Of a stretch of 64,000 nucleotides of DNA, positions 26,378-35,034 are shown piece after piece. The translations under genes were made by a program, and so were the position numbers. This stretch comes from Paracoccaceae bacterium (GTDB taxonomy: Bacteria; Pseudomonadota; Alphaproteobacteria; Rhodobacterales; Rhodobacteraceae), in NCBI GenBank assembly GCA_018607905.1, contig JABBAP010000068.1, forward strand, positions 1 to 64,000. The letters are read 5' to 3'. The notes under the pieces were generated by a model. The model saw nothing but the letters and a program-made list of their open reading frames with translations, searched no databases and had not been told where the DNA came from. Numbering within the stretch: the stretch's first letter is position 1; each line of letters begins with the position of its first letter.

Positions 26378-27160
26378 TCACCCATCGCCATGTCCTTCAC
26401 GCAGGCCGTCACGTACACGGTTGGCGATCTCGATAAATGCAGGGCTATCGCGAATACTCAGTGGGCGTTCTTTGGGGAGCGTACTTTCTATCACATCCGC
26501 AATCCGCCCGGGCCGTGGTGACATCACCACAATCTTTGTGCTCAAATACACCGCCTCTGGGATCGAGTGCGTCACAAACCCAATGGTTTTTTGCGTGCGT
26601 GTCCACAGCGCCAAAAGTTGTTCATTTAAATGGTCGCGCACAATTTCATCGAGTGCACCAAAAGGCTCATCCATCAAAAGGATATCCGCATCAAACGCCA
26701 AGGCCCGCGCGATGGAGGCGCGTTGCTGCATCCCGCCGGACAACTGCCAAGGAAACTTGCGATCAAATCCATCGAGCTCGACCAGCTCCAAAACCTGTTT
26801 CACTCGCTCCGTCTGATCGGCCTTTGAATAGCCCATAATCTCTAGTGGCAGACGGATATTCCCACCAATCGTGCGCCAAGGATAAAGGCCGGCCGCCTGA
26901 AACACGTACCCATAGGCCCGCGCCATCCGCGCCTCTCGTGCACTGACACCGTTCACCGTTATCGAGCCAGCAGTCGGCGTTTCCAAATCCGCCATCACCC
27001 GCAGAAACGTGGTTTTCCCACAGCCCGACGGGCCGATAAACGACACGAACTCGCCCTTACCGATCTCAAGGTTGATGTCTTTCAGCGCCTGCACTGGCCC
27101 GTCGTTCGTTTCAAACGTCAGGCTCAGATTATCTGCTTTTATCACTGGTTGCTCGCTCAC
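26378..27160 (-). CDS. ABC transporter ATP-binding protein
   Basis: The 260-aa ATPase has Walker A GPSGCGKTT (about residues 43-51), the signature LSGGMQQRASIARAL near 142, Walker B ILLMDEPFGALDE near 165, and a switch histidine in FVTHSIPEAVYL. It belongs to the nitrate/sulfonate/taurine (TauB/SsuB) group that partners NMT1-like binding proteins. The start is GTG. It lies 15 bases after hydA and supplies energy for the two permeases downstream. Confidence 0.92.
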   Translation of the reverse strand: MSEQPVIKADNLSLTFETNDGPVQALKDINLEIGKGEFVSFIGPSGCGKTTFLRVMADLETPTAGSITVNGVSAREARMARAYGYVFQAAGLYPWRTIGGNIRLPLEIMGYSKADQTERVKQVLELVELDGFDRKFPWQLSGGMQQRASIARALAFDADILLMDEPFGALDEIVRDHLNEQLLALWTRTQKTIGFVTHSIPEAVYLSTKIVVMSPRPGRIADVIESTLPKERPLSIRDSPAFIEIANRVRDGLREGHGDG

Positions 27161-27175
27161 TGGCTGGCCTTTGTC

Positions 27176-28639
27176 TTAGATACCCGCAGGAATATTCATC
27201 GGATCGCGCTTTATCATGCGCGGTGAATTCAACGATTTCCACTTGCTCAGCGCCGTATGCGCAGATGGGAATGCAGGACGCGGCACAAACCGCCCACGAC
27301 CTGGTTGTGGTTGCGAGTTCTTGCCCCACGCCCAAATCACATCGCCACGGCTCAGCGTGTAACGCGCGTTTGCCGTCACCTCGAACCCTTCGAACACATT
27401 GTAATCCAGCACCGAATGATGATTGCTCGGTGAAATCGTTTTGGAAATCTTCGGATCCCACACCACAATATCCGCATCCGCACCCTCTACAATCGCGCCC
27501 TTCTTGGGATAGATGTTCAGGATTTTCGCCACATTTGTTGACGTCACCGCAACAAACTCCTCTGGCGTCAGGCGGCCTTTTTCAACCCCTTCGGTCCACA
27601 ACACGGGCATGCGTTCTTCCAACCCGTTTGAGCCGTTCGGAATGATTCGAAAATCATCACGCCCAGCGCGTTTTTGCTCCGTACTAAACGCCGCGTGATC
27701 CGTTGCAACCACTTGCAAAGACCCAGACTGCAAGCCAGCCCACAGGCTATCCTGATGGGATTTATTGCGGAACGGCGGCGACATAACACGGCGTGCCGCG
27801 TGGTCCCAATCTTTGTTGAAATACTCGCTCTCATCCAACGTCAAAAACTGCGCCAACGGCTCTCCGTACACACGCATGCCTTTCTGTCGTGCACGACGGA
27901 TCGCCTCATGCGCCTGCTCACACGACACGTGCACAATGTACAACGGAACCCCTGCCGCATCCGCAATGGTGATCGCACGGTTGGCTGCTTCGCCTTCCAA
28001 TTCGGGCGGGCGGGAATAGGCGTGACCCTCTGGCCCTGTGATCCCTTCGTTCATGTATTTCTCTTGCAGGATCGCGACCAAGTCGCCGTTTTCCGCATGC
28101 ACCATTGGCAACGCGCCCAGCTCCTTACACCGTTGAAAAGACGCAAACATTTCGTCGTCTTCGATCATCAACGCGCCTTTGTACGCCATGAAGTGTTTGA
28201 ACGAATTCACGCCCATTTCCACCGCCGTTTGCATCTCGGTATGAATCTGTTCGTTCCAGCCGGTGATCGCCATGTGATAGCCAATATCGCTGCAAATCTG
28301 CGGCGCGGACTTGCGATGCCACTCATTTATGCCATTCACAATCGAGCCGTCTTCGCCCGGTAGACAGAAATCCACCAGCATCGTTGTGCCGCCACAGGCC
28401 GCTGCCCACGTGCCGCTCTCAAACGTTTCGGCCGCCGTGGTCCCCATGAACGGCATTTCCAAATGCGTGTGTGGATCAATCCCGCCGGGGATCACATAGG
28501 CCCCCTCCGCATCAATATATTCGTCGCCCTTCAGGTCTTCACCAATCTCCTTGATGGTCTCCCCTTCGATCAAAACATCCGCTTTCCAAGCCCGATCCGC
28601 CGTGCAAACCGTCCCGCCTTTGATGACTTTGGTTGTCAT
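27176..28639 (-). CDS. hydA: Dihydropyrimidinase
   Basis: The 487-aa amidohydrolase opens the ring of 5,6-dihydrouracil/dihydrothymine to N-carbamoyl-beta-amino acids. Metal site motifs: DPHTHLEMPFMG (about residues 56-67), the carboxylated lysine in FMAYKG near 153, HAENGDL near 183, VHVSCEQAHEAI near 240, and ATDHAAF near 315. AGGGAG precedes the ATG, which overlaps the stop of the 94-aa upstream gene (ATGA). With hyuC in the same operon and preTA nearby, it forms the middle step of reductive pyrimidine breakdown. Confidence 0.93.
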   Translation of the reverse strand: MTTKVIKGGTVCTADRAWKADVLIEGETIKEIGEDLKGDEYIDAEGAYVIPGGIDPHTHLEMPFMGTTAAETFESGTWAAACGGTTMLVDFCLPGEDGSIVNGINEWHRKSAPQICSDIGYHMAITGWNEQIHTEMQTAVEMGVNSFKHFMAYKGALMIEDDEMFASFQRCKELGALPMVHAENGDLVAILQEKYMNEGITGPEGHAYSRPPELEGEAANRAITIADAAGVPLYIVHVSCEQAHEAIRRARQKGMRVYGEPLAQFLTLDESEYFNKDWDHAARRVMSPPFRNKSHQDSLWAGLQSGSLQVVATDHAAFSTEQKRAGRDDFRIIPNGSNGLEERMPVLWTEGVEKGRLTPEEFVAVTSTNVAKILNIYPKKGAIVEGADADIVVWDPKISKTISPSNHHSVLDYNVFEGFEVTANARYTLSRGDVIWAWGKNSQPQPGRGRFVPRPAFPSAHTALSKWKSLNSPRMIKRDPMNIPAGI

Positions 28640-28920
28640 GTGTTTTCTCCCTTTTGCGATCTGCTTAGATCAGTAACTTTTATCCACAAAGACTTCGGGA
28701 TGGGGTTGTGGCAAGCGAGGTCAAGTTCTTTTGGGTCTTTGTCGAATGCTACCAAAACTCTTCCTTCATGAAAGCCCGACCCGAAATCTAATACTTCACC
28801 CTCACACCCAATCAGTTTCCAATAGTCTTCGTCTTTACACGTTCCTTTAGGAGTCAACGTGCTTCCATCGACCGTCGAAAGAACAACACGTTGGCTTAAG
28901 TCGAAAGCCAGTGCACTCAC
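28636..28920 (-). CDS. Unknown 94-aa protein between hyuC and hydA
   Basis: I do not recognise this small protein. It has no signal peptide or membrane segment, is rich in D, K, L and V, and contains three Cys residues (GTCKDED, IGCEGEV, DLACHNP). The middle has GEVLDFGSGFHEGRVLVAF, which suggests a small beta-rich fold. Its reality is supported by coupling on both sides: its GTG start overlaps the hyuC stop (GTGA, 28917-28920) and its TGA stop overlaps the hydA start (ATGA, 28636-28639). It may help assembly or control of the pyrimidine enzymes, but no function can be assigned. Confidence 0.7.
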   Translation of the reverse strand: MSALAFDLSQRVVLSTVDGSTLTPKGTCKDEDYWKLIGCEGEVLDFGSGFHEGRVLVAFDKDPKELDLACHNPIPKSLWIKVTDLSRSQKGENT

Positions 28921-30167
28921 CCCACAACCTCCGCCGTTTCCAACACCGCATGCATCAGCACATCCGCGCCAGCCGCAGCCCAGTCCTTCGAAATCTCTTC
29001 CGCCTCGTTATGCGATAACCCATCCACGCAAGGGCACATCACCATCGCCGTCGGGGCCATGCGGTTGATCCAGCAGGCATCATGCCCCGCGCCAGACACC
29101 AAATCCCGATGCGTGTATCCTAACCGCTCCGCCGCATTGCGCACGGCTGTGACACAGCCCTCATCGAACTCAACAGGATCAAACCCACCGACCTTTTCAA
29201 ACTCCACGCCCAGCCCCATGTCATCCGCAATTTTCTGCGCACCGACCCGAAACCGCGCGACCATGTCGTTGATCACATCCAACTGCGGTGATCTGAAATC
29301 GACGGTAAACACCACCTTACCGGGGATTACATTGCGCGAATTGGGCGACACGTCGATATGCCCCGCTGCGCCCACCGCATCGGGCGCATGGCTCCATGCA
29401 ATTTCGTCCACCAACTCCAACATCCGCGCCAATCCCAGACCCGCATTTTTGCGCATCGGCATCGGCGTTGATCCCGTGTGCGCATCGCGCCCCGTGATTG
29501 TGACTTGGGTCCAATTCAACCCCTGCCCGTGGGTGACAACACCAACCTCGATGTTCTCTGCCTCCAAAATCGGACCCTGTTCGATGTGCAGCTCGAAAAA
29601 CGCGTGCATCTTGCGCTCGCCAACGGGTTCATCACCGCGCCAACCAATCCGCGCCAGCTCATCGCCAAACGTCTTACCCTCGGCATCCTCACGGGCATAT
29701 GCCCACTCTTCCGTATGCATCCCAGCAAAAACGCCAGACGCCAACATCGCAGGGGCGAACCGCGTGCCTTCTTCATTGGTCCAATTGGTCACTACGATGG
29801 GGTGCTTGGTTTTGACACCAAGATCATTGAGGGAGCGCAATATCTCAAGGCCGCCTAACACGCCAAGCACCCCATCGTATTTCCCGCCAGTCGGCTGCGT
29901 GTCCAGATGCGACCCCACATAAACTGGCAGCGCGTCAGGGTCCGTGCCCTCAAACCGCGCAAACATATTTCCCATTGTATCAAGGCCCATGGTACAGCCT
30001 GCCGCTTCGCACCAGTCTTGGAACAGCGCGCGGCCTTTGGCATCATCATCGGTTAGAGTTTGTCGATTGTTGCCACCCGCAACACCAGGGCCAATTTTGG
30101 CCATCTCCATCAAACTGTCCCACAGCCGATCCGCGTTGATCCGCATATTGCTTGCTGGTGCTGCCAT
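28917..30167 (-). CDS. hyuC: N-carbamoyl-beta-alanine amidohydrolase (M20 family)
   Basis: The 416-aa zinc enzyme of the hydantoinase/carbamoylase group removes the carbamoyl group from N-carbamoyl-beta-alanine or the beta-aminoisobutyrate analogue. Metal and active-site motifs include VGSHLDTQPTGGKYDG (about residues 80-95), NWTNEEGTRFAPAML near 125, FELHIEQGPILE near 187, and SGAGHDACWINRMAP and LSHNEAEEI near the C-terminus. ATG at 30167 has GGGGAGAGAG upstream; an in-frame codon further up overlaps that site. It is first in the leftward pyrimidine operon, directly downstream of the two RutR-like palindromes. An allantoate or L-amino-acid specificity is possible by family alone; context favours pyrimidines. 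Confidence 0.9.
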   Translation of the reverse strand: MAAPASNMRINADRLWDSLMEMAKIGPGVAGGNNRQTLTDDDAKGRALFQDWCEAAGCTMGLDTMGNMFARFEGTDPDALPVYVGSHLDTQPTGGKYDGVLGVLGGLEILRSLNDLGVKTKHPIVVTNWTNEEGTRFAPAMLASGVFAGMHTEEWAYAREDAEGKTFGDELARIGWRGDEPVGERKMHAFFELHIEQGPILEAENIEVGVVTHGQGLNWTQVTITGRDAHTGSTPMPMRKNAGLGLARMLELVDEIAWSHAPDAVGAAGHIDVSPNSRNVIPGKVVFTVDFRSPQLDVINDMVARFRVGAQKIADDMGLGVEFEKVGGFDPVEFDEGCVTAVRNAAERLGYTHRDLVSGAGHDACWINRMAPTAMVMCPCVDGLSHNEAEEISKDWAAAGADVLMHAVLETAEVVG

Positions 30168-30215
30168 GATCTCTCTCCCCAAAGTCGCTGGCCAAAAATC
30201 TTGCCACAGTCAATT

Positions 30216-30233
30216 CCTGACCGTATGGTCAAG
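30216..30233. promoter_or_regulatory. RutR-like operator 1
   Basis: TGACCGTATGGTCA (30218-30231) is a near-perfect palindrome close to the known RutR box TTGACCA-NN-TGGTCAA. It lies in the divergent region between hyuC and the first TetR gene. Confidence 0.75.
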
Positions 30234-30246
30234 ACTATGGAGCCTT

Positions 30247-30264
30247 CCTGACCATTCGGTCAAG
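30247..30264. promoter_or_regulatory. RutR-like operator 2
   Basis: TGACCATTCGGTCA (30249-30262) repeats the first operator 31 bases further, about three helical turns, on the same DNA face. Both are flanked by CC on the left and AGA on the right. It sits about 24 bases before the TTG start of the first TetR gene, suggesting autoregulation together with control of the hyuC operon. Confidence 0.75.
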
Positions 30265-30285
30265 AATTTTCTGAGGAGCTGTTGG

Positions 30286-30921
30286 TTGAATTCAAACGTC
30301 ACCCCTATTCGCAAACAAAATAAGCGTCGTGAAAACGAATTGGTTATTTTGCAGGCAGCCGAAAAAGTCTTTGCCGAGGCGGGGTTTGGCGGGGCCACCA
30401 TGCAACTCATCGCCGATGTTGCAGGCCTGCCCAAAGCAAATGTTCACTACTATTTTTCCACCAAAGAAGAACTTTACCGCCAAGTTGTCTCCAATATTTT
30501 CGAAGTTTGGCTCGCCGCTGCAGGTACATTCGAGGCTGCCTCTGGCCCAGCCGAGGGAATCGGTGCCTACATCGACGCCAAGATGGAAATCAGCCGCACA
30601 CACCCCGCAGGCAGCAAAGTTTGGGCATCCGAAGTCATGCACGGCGCGCCCATCATCCAAGATTACCTAGAGACAAAACTGGTCGCATGGACCAACGGGC
30701 GCATCGACGTCATCAATACATGGATCGCCGCGGGCCTGATGGATCCCGTCAGCCCACGCCACCTTTTGTACCTGATTTGGTCCTCCACCCAACACTACGC
30801 CGATTTTGGCCACCAAATCCAAACTTTGAACACAGGCACGCCCTTAACGGACGATGATTGGCAGGCCGCAAAAACTGCTGTAAAACAAATCATACTCAAA
30901 GGGATCGGCGTCAAAACCTGA
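30286..30921 (+). CDS. TetR-family regulator, RutR-like paralogue
   Basis: The 211-aa protein has an N-terminal TetR helix-turn-helix (TMQLIADVAGLPKANVHYYF, about residues 36-55) and a C-terminal YcdC/RutR-type ligand domain with the marker IWSSTQHYADFGHQIQ. The start is TTG, with GAGGAG seven bases upstream; no in-frame ATG fits. It lies divergent from hyuC across two RutR-like palindromes and just before a second, closer RutR relative. It probably senses a pyrimidine or degradation product and controls one of the adjacent operons. Having two YcdC-type regulators in tandem is unusual and suggests divided duties. Confidence 0.87.
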   Translation: MNSNVTPIRKQNKRRENELVILQAAEKVFAEAGFGGATMQLIADVAGLPKANVHYYFSTKEELYRQVVSNIFEVWLAAAGTFEAASGPAEGIGAYIDAKMEISRTHPAGSKVWASEVMHGAPIIQDYLETKLVAWTNGRIDVINTWIAAGLMDPVSPRHLLYLIWSSTQHYADFGHQIQTLNTGTPLTDDDWQAAKTAVKQIILKGIGVKT

Positions 30922-30942
30922 TCCGCATGTAATGGATTAAGT

Positions 30943-31566
30943 ATGGCACGCGCAGCAGGCACCAAAGGTCAAACCCGCATACAACGCGAAAAGACCGAGC
31001 AAATCCTCAATGCCGCACTCAACGTCTTTTCCACCTACGGGTTTCGCGGCTCCACGATTGATCAGATCGCCATTGAGGCGGGCCTCTCAAAACCAAACAT
31101 CCTCTATTATTTTGACGGCAAAGACACGATCCACGGCGTCCTTCTCGCCCGCCTTTTGGAATCTTGGCTTGAACCCCTCGAACACATGCAAGACAGCGAC
31201 GATCCCATTTCCGAAATCTGCGCCTACGTGACCCGCAAACTGGAAATGGCCCGCGATTTCCCGCGCGAAAGCCGCCTATTTGCCAATGAAATCCTGCAAG
31301 GCGCACCCCACATCATCGACGATCTAACTGGCCCCCTGCGTGCGTTAACACAGCACAAAGCAGAGCTCATCCAATCGTGGATTACCGCAGGAAAAATCGC
31401 CCCCCTTGATCCACATCACCTCATCTTTTCGATCTGGTCCACAACCCAGCACTACGCGGACTTTGATGTCCAAGTGAACGCAGTGTTAGGCCCACAATCT
31501 AGCGATAGGTTTGAAAATGCCGCCGCCCACCTCGATCACATGTTCCGCGCGACCTTAAAACCTTAA
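30943..31566 (+). CDS. rutR: TetR-family pyrimidine regulator RutR
   Basis: The 207-aa repressor matches E. coli RutR along its length as I remember that sequence. Shared features are the HTH DQIAIEAGLSKPNILYYF, the RDFPRESRLFANEILQGAP stretch of the ligand domain, DLTGPLRAL, and SIWSTTQHYADFDVQV. RutR binds uracil and leaves DNA when uracil is present. It is 21 bases downstream of the paralogue and its stop overlaps the next gene by one base. The palindromes at 30218-30262 are its most likely targets. Confidence 0.88.
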   Translation: MARAAGTKGQTRIQREKTEQILNAALNVFSTYGFRGSTIDQIAIEAGLSKPNILYYFDGKDTIHGVLLARLLESWLEPLEHMQDSDDPISEICAYVTRKLEMARDFPRESRLFANEILQGAPHIIDDLTGPLRALTQHKAELIQSWITAGKIAPLDPHHLIFSIWSTTQHYADFDVQVNAVLGPQSSDRFENAAAHLDHMFRATLKP

Positions 31567-32276
31567 TGGGCAAACTCACGAACGCTTTCAAAAACCACTG
31601 GCAATTGCTGATCCTCATCGCGATCATTTTCACGTTTTGGCGCACCGCGCCCTTGCAACCGCTCCGCGTCTTGATCGTATTCCTTCACGAAGCGTCCCAT
31701 GCTGCCGCCACCATTCTAACATGCGGCGAGGTCATATCTTTCACCGTCAATGCAAATGAGGGCGGCCAAGTTACCTCGCGCGGCGGCAGTCGCTTTATAG
31801 GCCTCACCGCAGGCTATCTCGGCTCCCTGCTCATCGGCGTTCTGTTTCTGATCATCGCAATCCGCAGCACTTGGGATCGCATTGCGCTTGCTTTGTTTGG
31901 CGCCACCCTTTTGGCCATCGCCGCACTCTATATCCGCGATATCTACGCTCTAACTTTCACAATTATCGCAGGCGTCGCAATGCTCGCCACGGCCCGCTTT
32001 TTACCAGCAAACGTCAGCGACCTCATCCTGCGCATCATCGGCCTCTCCAGCATGATCTACGTCCCGTTTGATATCTACAGCGACACGATCGCGCGTTCAT
32101 CCCTGCGCTCAGATGCCAGAATGCTCGCTGAAGAATTTGGCGGCACAACCGTTATGTGGGGCATTCTCTGGCTCATCATCAGCCTGCTGGTCATCGCCGC
32201 CAGCCTACGAAATGGGTTAGGCGAAAACAGCAACATTACACTAAAAAGAACCGCCTCAAACAAGACGACCCTCTAG
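31566..32276 (+). CDS. Membrane protein with HExxH motif (M50B-like)
   Basis: The 236-aa protein has six to seven hydrophobic segments. An HExxH motif (VFLHEASHAAATIL, about residues 38-51) follows the first helix, as in the M50B-like family of putative membrane metallopeptidases (PF13398 type). A GLTAGYLGSLLIG segment follows near residue 77. Proteolysis is suggested only by the motif. It overlaps the rutR stop by one base (TAATG), so it is translated with the regulators. A role in pyrimidine control is unproven, and the gene may simply be carried by the operon. It converges on preA across 27 bases. Confidence 0.72.
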   Translation: MGKLTNAFKNHWQLLILIAIIFTFWRTAPLQPLRVLIVFLHEASHAAATILTCGEVISFTVNANEGGQVTSRGGSRFIGLTAGYLGSLLIGVLFLIIAIRSTWDRIALALFGATLLAIAALYIRDIYALTFTIIAGVAMLATARFLPANVSDLILRIIGLSSMIYVPFDIYSDTIARSSLRSDARMLAEEFGGTTVMWGILWLIISLLVIAASLRNGLGENSNITLKRTASNKTTL

Positions 32277-32303
32277 TTTTTCAATGTTCAAAAAATACCC
32301 AAT

Positions 32304-33608
32304 TTACTCTGCTGCGCAGGTTCCAGGATTATTGGGATGCGTCGTCCAATCAGCAAAATCAGCCTCTACAACCTTACCCGTACGCTCATCCATTTGCCCA
32401 GGTTCAATCCGTTCCATCGTGATACAATTTTCCACAGGGCACACATTCACACACAGATTACACGCCACGCATTCATCGTCGATCACCTCAAACGTGCGAT
32501 CCGCAGACATGGTAATTGCCTGATGTGAAGTATCTTCGCAGGCCGCAAAACAGCGTCCACATTTGATACAATCATCTTGGTTGATCCGCGCCTTGGCCAC
32601 ATAGTTCAGGTTCAGGTTCTGCCAATCAGAACAATTGGGAACCGCGCGGCCAACAACACTTGCCACACTTTCATGGCCCTTCTCGTCCATCCACTGACCC
32701 AGCCCAGAAATCATTTCTTCCACGACCTTAAATCCATAGGTCATCGCGGCGGTACAGACCTGCACATTGCCAGCCCCGAGCGCGATAAACTCGGCCGCAT
32801 CCCGCCACGTGGTCACACCACCAATCCCCGAAATCGGCAGGTTCGCCGTCACGGGATTGCGCGCAATTTCAGACACCATCGAAAGCGCAATCGGTTTCAC
32901 CGCAGGCCCACAATAGCCACCATGGGCACCCTTTGTGTCGATCATCGGTTCAGGCGCAAACAGGTCCAGATTCACGCTTGTGATCGAATTGATCGTGTTG
33001 ATCAAACTCACCGCATCCGCCCCCCCCGCGTGGGCGGCCTCAGCAGGTTTGCGAATATCCGAAATATTCGGCGTTAGCTTCACAATAACTGGCATGCGCG
33101 TGTACTGTTTGCACCACCGCGTCACCATTTCGATGTACTCTGGCACCTGCCCAACAGCCGATCCCATACCCCGTTCCGACATTCCGTGTGGGCAGCCAAA
33201 ATTCAGCTCGACCCCATCGGCCCCAGTTTCTTCAACCAACGGAAGGATCGTCTTCCACGCAGCTTCCTCGCAAGGGACCATCAACGACACAACAACCGCA
33301 CGATCGGGGTAATCCCGCTTCACGGCCTTAATTTCACGCAGGTTTGTTTGCAGCGGACGATCAGTGATTAACTCAATATTGTTCAGCCCCAACAACCGCC
33401 GGTCCGCACCATAAATCGCGCCGTACCGTGGCCCGTTCACATTCACCACAGGCGGCCCTTCTTCGCCCAGCGTTTTCCAAACAACGCCGCCCCAGCCTGC
33501 CTCAAATGCACGCCGCACATTGTACTCTTTGTCCGTTGGCGGCGCAGAGGCCAGCCAAAACGGGTTCGGGGATTTAATACCAACAAATTCGCTTCTCAGA
33601 TCAGCCAT
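32304..33608 (-). CDS. preA: NAD-dependent dihydropyrimidine dehydrogenase, subunit PreA
   Basis: The 434-aa catalytic subunit reduces uracil/thymine to the dihydro form. It has a dihydroorotate-dehydrogenase-like FMN barrel with the catalytic Cys139 in ELNFGCPHGMSERGMG. A C-terminal ferredoxin domain has two 4Fe-4S motifs, CIKCGRCFAACED and CVACNLCVNVCP. AAAGGAG lies eight bases before the ATG. It lies two bases after preT, in the same order as in enteric bacteria. It provides step one of the pathway completed by hydA and hyuC. Confidence 0.95.
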   Translation of the reverse strand: MADLRSEFVGIKSPNPFWLASAPPTDKEYNVRRAFEAGWGGVVWKTLGEEGPPVVNVNGPRYGAIYGADRRLLGLNNIELITDRPLQTNLREIKAVKRDYPDRAVVVSLMVPCEEAAWKTILPLVEETGADGVELNFGCPHGMSERGMGSAVGQVPEYIEMVTRWCKQYTRMPVIVKLTPNISDIRKPAEAAHAGGADAVSLINTINSITSVNLDLFAPEPMIDTKGAHGGYCGPAVKPIALSMVSEIARNPVTANLPISGIGGVTTWRDAAEFIALGAGNVQVCTAAMTYGFKVVEEMISGLGQWMDEKGHESVASVVGRAVPNCSDWQNLNLNYVAKARINQDDCIKCGRCFAACEDTSHQAITMSADRTFEVIDDECVACNLCVNVCPVENCITMERIEPGQMDERTGKVVEADFADWTTHPNNPGTCAAE

Positions 33609-33610
33609 TG

Positions 33611-34951
33611 TTACGCTCCTTTACCCATCAATTTCGCATGAATATCCATCGCCGCATCACGGCCCTCGGCCACGGCGGTCACGGTCAGATCATCACCACC
33701 GAGCGCACAGTCACCACCTGCCCAGATACCATCCGCAGATGTTCGCCCGTCGCTGGTAACAACAATCTTGCCGCGTTCAATCTCCAACCCAGCATCCATC
33801 GTCAGCGTCTGGCCAATCGCTTTGAACACTTGATCCGCTTCGATCACAAACGTCTCGCCCGTTGGCTTCAACTCGCCGCCCGAACTGTCGGTGCGTTCAA
33901 ACTCCACACCCGTCGCTTTGCCATTCCCGAGCACACGAACAGGTTGCGCGTTAAACGCGATCCGCACACCGTGACTTGTCGCCAAAACCTGCTCAAACTC
34001 TGATGCACCCATCGCGGATTTATCGCGCCGATAGGCCACCGTTACATCTTGCGCGCCTAGCAGCTTTGATTGCACCGCCGCATCAATGGCGGTCATCCCG
34101 CCGCCGATCACAACCACACGTCGCCCAACTGGCAACGCCGTTAAATCATCGGCCTGTCGCAGCTCTGCAATGAAATCCACCGCATCACGCACCCCGTCTT
34201 TGTCCTCACCTTCAGCGCGCAACGCATTTACACCGCCCAACCCAACGCCAAGGAACACCGCGTCGTATTCGCTTTTCAATCCATCGAGCGACAAACCATC
34301 GCCCAACGCCTGACCATATCGCATCTCGATGCCACCGATCTGCAACAACCAATCAACTTCATCCTGCGCAAATCCATCCACGGATTTATAGGCCGCGATG
34401 CCAAATTCGTTCAGCCCGCCACCTTTGGGCCGCGCATCATAAATCACGACGCTATGGCCTAACATCGCCAGCCGATGCGCCGCTGCCAAACCGGCAGGCC
34501 CAGCACCAACAACGGCTACCGCTTTACCCGTCGCGCCGGCACGCTCAAACGGGTGCACGCCAGCGTCCATTACTTTATCCGTCGCGTACCGCTGCAATTG
34601 CCCGATCAACACAGGCTTGCCCTCGGCCACTTCGCGCACACACACCTCTTCACACAGGGTTTCGGTCGGGCAAACCCGCGCACACATACCGCCCAAAATG
34701 TTCTGATCAAAAATGGTCTTCGCCGCAGATTCTGCCGTACCCGTCGCGATCTGTCGGATGAACAAAGGAATATCAATTGTCGTCGGGCACGCCGTCATGC
34801 ACGGCGCGTCATGGCAGAAATAGCACCGATCCGCAGCAACCAACGCCTCGTGATCATCAAGCGGCGGATGCAAATCGCTAAAGTTATCCGCCAGCGCGTC
34901 AGCGTCCAAACGCCCCGCCACTACACCATTGGTATTCACTGAATTCGTCAT
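33611..34951 (-). CDS. preT: NAD-dependent dihydropyrimidine dehydrogenase, subunit PreT
   Basis: The 446-aa electron-transfer subunit resembles the glutamate synthase small subunit. N-terminal cysteine clusters (CYFCHDAPCMTACPT near residue 43, CARVCPTETLCEEVC near 89) bind iron-sulphur centres. An FAD motif AVVGAGPAGLAAAHRLA (about 145) and an NAD(P)H motif VVIGGGMTAIDAA (about 278) follow. The ATG at 34951 has GAGGA six bases upstream; an upstream in-frame codon would add 20 residues without a ribosome site. It passes electrons from NADH to PreA. Confidence 0.93.
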   Translation of the reverse strand: MTNSVNTNGVVAGRLDADALADNFSDLHPPLDDHEALVAADRCYFCHDAPCMTACPTTIDIPLFIRQIATGTAESAAKTIFDQNILGGMCARVCPTETLCEEVCVREVAEGKPVLIGQLQRYATDKVMDAGVHPFERAGATGKAVAVVGAGPAGLAAAHRLAMLGHSVVIYDARPKGGGLNEFGIAAYKSVDGFAQDEVDWLLQIGGIEMRYGQALGDGLSLDGLKSEYDAVFLGVGLGGVNALRAEGEDKDGVRDAVDFIAELRQADDLTALPVGRRVVVIGGGMTAIDAAVQSKLLGAQDVTVAYRRDKSAMGASEFEQVLATSHGVRIAFNAQPVRVLGNGKATGVEFERTDSSGGELKPTGETFVIEADQVFKAIGQTLTMDAGLEIERGKIVVTSDGRTSADGIWAGGDCALGGDDLTVTAVAEGRDAAMDIHAKLMGKGA

Positions 34952-35002
34952 GCCTAGTCCTCGTCCAACATCGGTAGACTCGACCCTTGCACAGGTTATT
35001 TT

Positions 35003-35034
35003 ATTTATCAAATGGTAAATTTATCAAATGGTAA
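35003..35034. repeat. Perfect 16-bp tandem repeat upstream of preT
   Basis: ATTTATCAAATGGTAA occurs twice head to tail (35003-35018 and 35019-35034). Each copy contains a near-palindrome TTTATC-AAAT-GGTAAA, whose spacing resembles the RutR box (minus strand TTTACCATTTGATAAA against TTGACCANNTGGTCAA). It lies about 52-83 bases upstream of the preT start, so it is probably a double operator for preTA, perhaps read by the RutR paralogue. Confidence 0.7.
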
